DNA of 64,000 nt from Planctomycetota bacterium (GTDB lineage: Bacteria > Planctomycetota > B15-G4 > SIAN01), in contig JANQQL010000001.1 of NCBI GenBank assembly GCA_028289345.1, positions 1-64,000 on the forward strand, written 5' to 3'. Under the pieces are notes generated by a model. That model searched no databases, was not told where the DNA came from, and was given only the letters and a program-made list of their open reading frames with translations. Below are positions 62,029-64,000 of the stretch, piece by piece (within the stretch, counting starts at the first letter, position 1; each line of letters starts with the position of its first letter). The position numbers and the translations under genes were made by a program.

Positions 62029-62793
62029 TCAGAAGTCCACTTCCGCCGGCAGCGGATGACGAATGTGCAGGAACACGGCAAAGGTGAGGAGCGCCGCGCT
62101 GAGCACGGTGAACGGCACCCAGGACACCCACTCCACACGCAGGAACCACTGCAGGTATGCGTACAACAACCATGCATTGATCCCGAGGAAGAACAAGGCT
62201 CGAGCCAGCAAGAACCCTCCCGGCGCCTTCTTGACCTCTTCCGGGTTCTTCAAGAGCTCCGGAACGTCGCCATCCTTCAAGCGAGGAGTGTCCTGGCCAG
62301 CTCGTTGACGCTGTCGAATTTCGGCGATGTCCTGGCGAATGAGACCCATCATGTAGCCGTTGCGCAGGATGTATCGCAGCGCGATCGCGAAGGCCAGGAA
62401 CGACACGCCCATCGCCAACAAGGCGAGGCTGCGATGCACCATGGGCGAGGAATCTCCCGAGCGAACCGCCCCGCCAAGAATGCCGGCAGCGATGGTGAAG
62501 GCGATGGCGATCATCGCGACCGGATACGCCTTCAACTTGTAGGCTCGAGTGTGCCTCACGTAATCCAAGGAAATCCCCCAATTCTTTCGCGCTTCCTTCA
62601 CGGCAAGTCCAGTGCCCAAGAAATAGACGAAGGTCACGGCATGCACGAAGCAAGTCAGGATGCAGACCAGCAGGCCACCAATCTGGTGCCTCTGGGCGAG
62701 ATCCGGGTCGCCGTTGACCTGAAAGCCCGAATACAACCAGAACCCGAGAAACAAGGCGTCGGCAATGGCGAGGCCGAGAAACACGAAGAACAT
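62029..62793 (-). CDS. Six-helix membrane protein of unknown function
   Basis: 254 residues from ATG 62793. About six membrane helices: MFFVFLGLAIADALFLGFWLY, IGGLLVCILTCFVHAVTFVYFLG, YPVAMIAIAFTIAAGILGG, LALLAMGVSFLAFAIALRYIL, LLARALFFLGINAWLLYAYLQW and VPFTVLSAALLTFAVFLHI. Two His within helices 2 and 3 and a KDGDVPELLKNPEEVKK cytoplasmic loop are notable. No family is recognised. It is on the same strand as the cupin gene, 67 bases downstream of it. Confidence 0.7.
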   Translation of the reverse strand: MFFVFLGLAIADALFLGFWLYSGFQVNGDPDLAQRHQIGGLLVCILTCFVHAVTFVYFLGTGLAVKEARKNWGISLDYVRHTRAYKLKAYPVAMIAIAFTIAAGILGGAVRSGDSSPMVHRSLALLAMGVSFLAFAIALRYILRNGYMMGLIRQDIAEIRQRQRAGQDTPRLKDGDVPELLKNPEEVKKAPGGFLLARALFFLGINAWLLYAYLQWFLRVEWVSWVPFTVLSAALLTFAVFLHIRHPLPAEVDF

Positions 62794-62860
62794 CGAGCAA
62801 AGTCCGTGGCTGGGAAGAAAGAGGAAGGGTCCCGAAGAAGAGGGGTCGTTCCCTAGTCGG

Positions 62861-63187
62861 TCACGCAGGAGGCGGAGAGAGGAACACCAGCAAAAGTAGT
62901 CGCGCAGGTCCCGGGTTCACGACCCCATGGGGAACTCCGTCCGGAGCGCAAATCAGTGCACCGGCGCCAAGCACACGAGTATCGTCTCCGACCTGAAACT
63001 CGCCCGTTCCTTCCAGGACGAAGTAGAGCTTGTCCATTCCCTCATGGGAGTGGAGCGCATGGGTTTGGCCCGCTTCGAACGCATTCAAGCCAACCAGAAC
63101 GCGTTCGCCACGAGCCACGGTCGCCTTGCCCATTTTCTCGGCAGAGTAAACGGCCAAAGACGACACTTGTTCGTGAAAGGGATTCAT
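62861..63187 (-). CDS. Small cupin-domain protein
   Basis: 108 residues from ATG 63187. One cupin barrel with both motifs: HALHSHEGMDKLYFVLEGTGEFQVG near 43-67 (metal His, His, Glu) and PDGVPHGVVNPG near 83-94 (third His). Such stand-alone cupins are usually enzymes or sugar/metal sensors of uncertain substrate. Divergent from the M20 peptidase gene; a Met/Lys-rich helix is at the N-terminus. Confidence 0.88.
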   Translation of the reverse strand: MNPFHEQVSSLAVYSAEKMGKATVARGERVLVGLNAFEAGQTHALHSHEGMDKLYFVLEGTGEFQVGDDTRVLGAGALICAPDGVPHGVVNPGPARLLLLVFLSPPPA

Positions 63188-63268
63188 GGTGAGAGTGTTT
63201 CCTGTGCGCGAAAGAAGCCGACCAGAATACCGCCTGGACCCCTTCCGCGCCCTCGTATACTGAGCGTT

Positions 63269-64000
63269 TTGACGCGTCCCGGGAGTGCTCCGATTCCCAT
63301 CGCCACCGACGTTTCCGCACTTCGCGATCTCCTGGTCCAGCTGGTGGCCATTCCGTCCGTCAGTCGCCAAGAAGGCCCCCTGGCCGAGTTCGTGCAAACC
63401 CGACTCCAGAACATCGCGGGAATGCTGGTGCAGCGCGTCGGCGACAACGTCGTCGCTCGCTTTCCCCGGCTCGACGGCCGGGATCGCATCCTTCTTTGCG
63501 GGCACCTCGACACGGTTCCGTCCGCCGCGGGCAACGACACGCCTCGGGTCGAAGGCAACCGGGTCTACGGAGTCGGAGCGTCGGACCTCAAGGCGGGGCT
63601 CGCGGTGTTCCTCGAACTCTTGGCGCGCGTCGATTTCCAGAGCTGCACGGTGGACCCCTGGTTCGTGTTCTATGCCCGAGAAGAGATTGGCTACAGCGAG
63701 TCCGGCCTCCTGGAAGTCGTGGACGCATTCCCAGGACTTCGTGACTCGAGCTTTGCCGTGTGCGTGGAGCCGACAGCCAACGCCGTCGAAATTGGCTGCG
63801 TCGGGACACTCCATGCCGAGGTGACCGTTCGAGGCAAGGCGGCCCATTCGGCCCGTCCGTGGCTGGGAGACAACGCCATCCATCGCTGCCTGCCGCTCCT
63901 CGAGAAAGTCGCGCAGTTTCCCGTCCGGGAGTACGCTCCCGAGGATGACAAGGAACTGGTGTTTCGAGAAGTACTCAGCGCAACCAAGATTCACGGGGGA
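63269..64000 (+). CDS. M20 peptidase, DapE/ArgE-like (3'-truncated at window end)
   Basis: 244 visible residues; the gene runs off the right edge. TTG 63269 is the best visible start. M20 metal-site motifs are in order: GHLDTVP near 79, GASDLKAG near 108, FYAREEIGY near 135 (catalytic Glu pair) and CVEPT near 168, followed by the dimerisation domain start (HAEVTVRGKAAHSARPWLGDNA). DapE removes succinyl from succinyl-diaminopimelate in lysine/peptidoglycan synthesis; ArgE and other deacylases share this core. Choosing between them needs the missing C-terminus. Divergent from the cupin gene. Confidence 0.87.
   Translation, partial: MTRPGSAPIPIATDVSALRDLLVQLVAIPSVSRQEGPLAEFVQTRLQNIAGMLVQRVGDNVVARFPRLDGRDRILLCGHLDTVPSAAGNDTPRVEGNRVYGVGASDLKAGLAVFLELLARVDFQSCTVDPWFVFYAREEIGYSESGLLEVVDAFPGLRDSSFAVCVEPTANAVEIGCVGTLHAEVTVRGKAAHSARPWLGDNAIHRCLPLLEKVAQFPVREYAPEDDKELVFREVLSATKIHGG

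Noticed and set aside
1..64000. CRISPR arrays, insertion sequences, prophage, rRNA and tRNA genes
   Set aside because: No regularly spaced repeats, transposase or integrase motifs, or RNA-gene sequences were recognised anywhere.

Overview
This 64 kb window reads as chromosome of a GC-rich, Gram-negative bacterium with large lipoprotein, outer-membrane and secreted protein inventories. FG-GAP/CRTAC1 proteins, HEAT and TPR proteins, two sulfatase-fold lipoproteins, an STT3-type oligosaccharyltransferase and a PcRGLX-like secreted protein point to Planctomycetota or a similar environmental lineage; this is inference, since no rRNA or tRNA gene is present. Genes are densely packed, mostly in short operons with ATGA/GTGA overlaps. 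No CRISPR array, insertion sequence or prophage was seen.

Layout. 1-3.7 kb: end of an ABC permease, a secreted protein and a HEAT-repeat protein. 3.7-8.5 kb: an outer-membrane electron conduit (haem lipoprotein, beta-barrel with a haem motif, 13-haem cytochrome) followed by a ferritin-like DUF455 gene. 8.7-12.5 kb: a glutaredoxin-like selenoprotein gene hidden by an in-frame UGA, transketolase and a sugar-nucleotide epimerase. 12.6-15.4 kb: a large secreted PcRGLX-like protein. 15.5-20.4 kb: a RiPP-like cluster (NifX-like protein, B12/radical SAM/RRE enzyme, two small related peptides, FG-GAP lipoprotein). 20.5-24 kb: two tandem paralogous secreted proteins, each with its own strong terminator. 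24.7-29.7 kb: Rieske/cytochrome b (with fused cytochrome c) and a 2-oxoacid:ferredoxin oxidoreductase. 30-39.7 kb: cobalamin adenosyltransferase, two zinc peptidase/deacylase-type genes, a GNAT-like protein, a PIG-L deacetylase, a phosphoesterase, a GntR regulator and an outer-membrane lipoprotein. 39.7-47 kb: an operon of sulfatase-fold lipoprotein, a CRTAC1-thioredoxin-TPR protein whose reading frame is crossed by one UGA, and a NapH-like Fe-S membrane protein with TPRs. 47-64 kb: hydrolases, fabI, a HAD phosphatase, an operon of aminotransferase, omega-amidase, sulfatase-fold protein and STT3, TerC, a TPR membrane protein, a cupin and an M20 peptidase.

Main discoveries. Two genes appear to encode selenocysteine. 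One is a UPPC glutaredoxin-like protein. The other is a 1,273-residue CRTAC1/ASPIC-thioredoxin-TPR lipoprotein in which UGA is followed by an E. coli fdhF-like hairpin with a GGUCG apical loop. In both, the hairpin sits where bacterial SECIS elements sit. The second candidate novelty is the compact NifX-like / B12-radical SAM-RRE / twin-peptide cluster, which looks like an undescribed peptide-modification system. The third is the barrel-plus-multihaem conduit with haem attachment built into the barrel protein itself.
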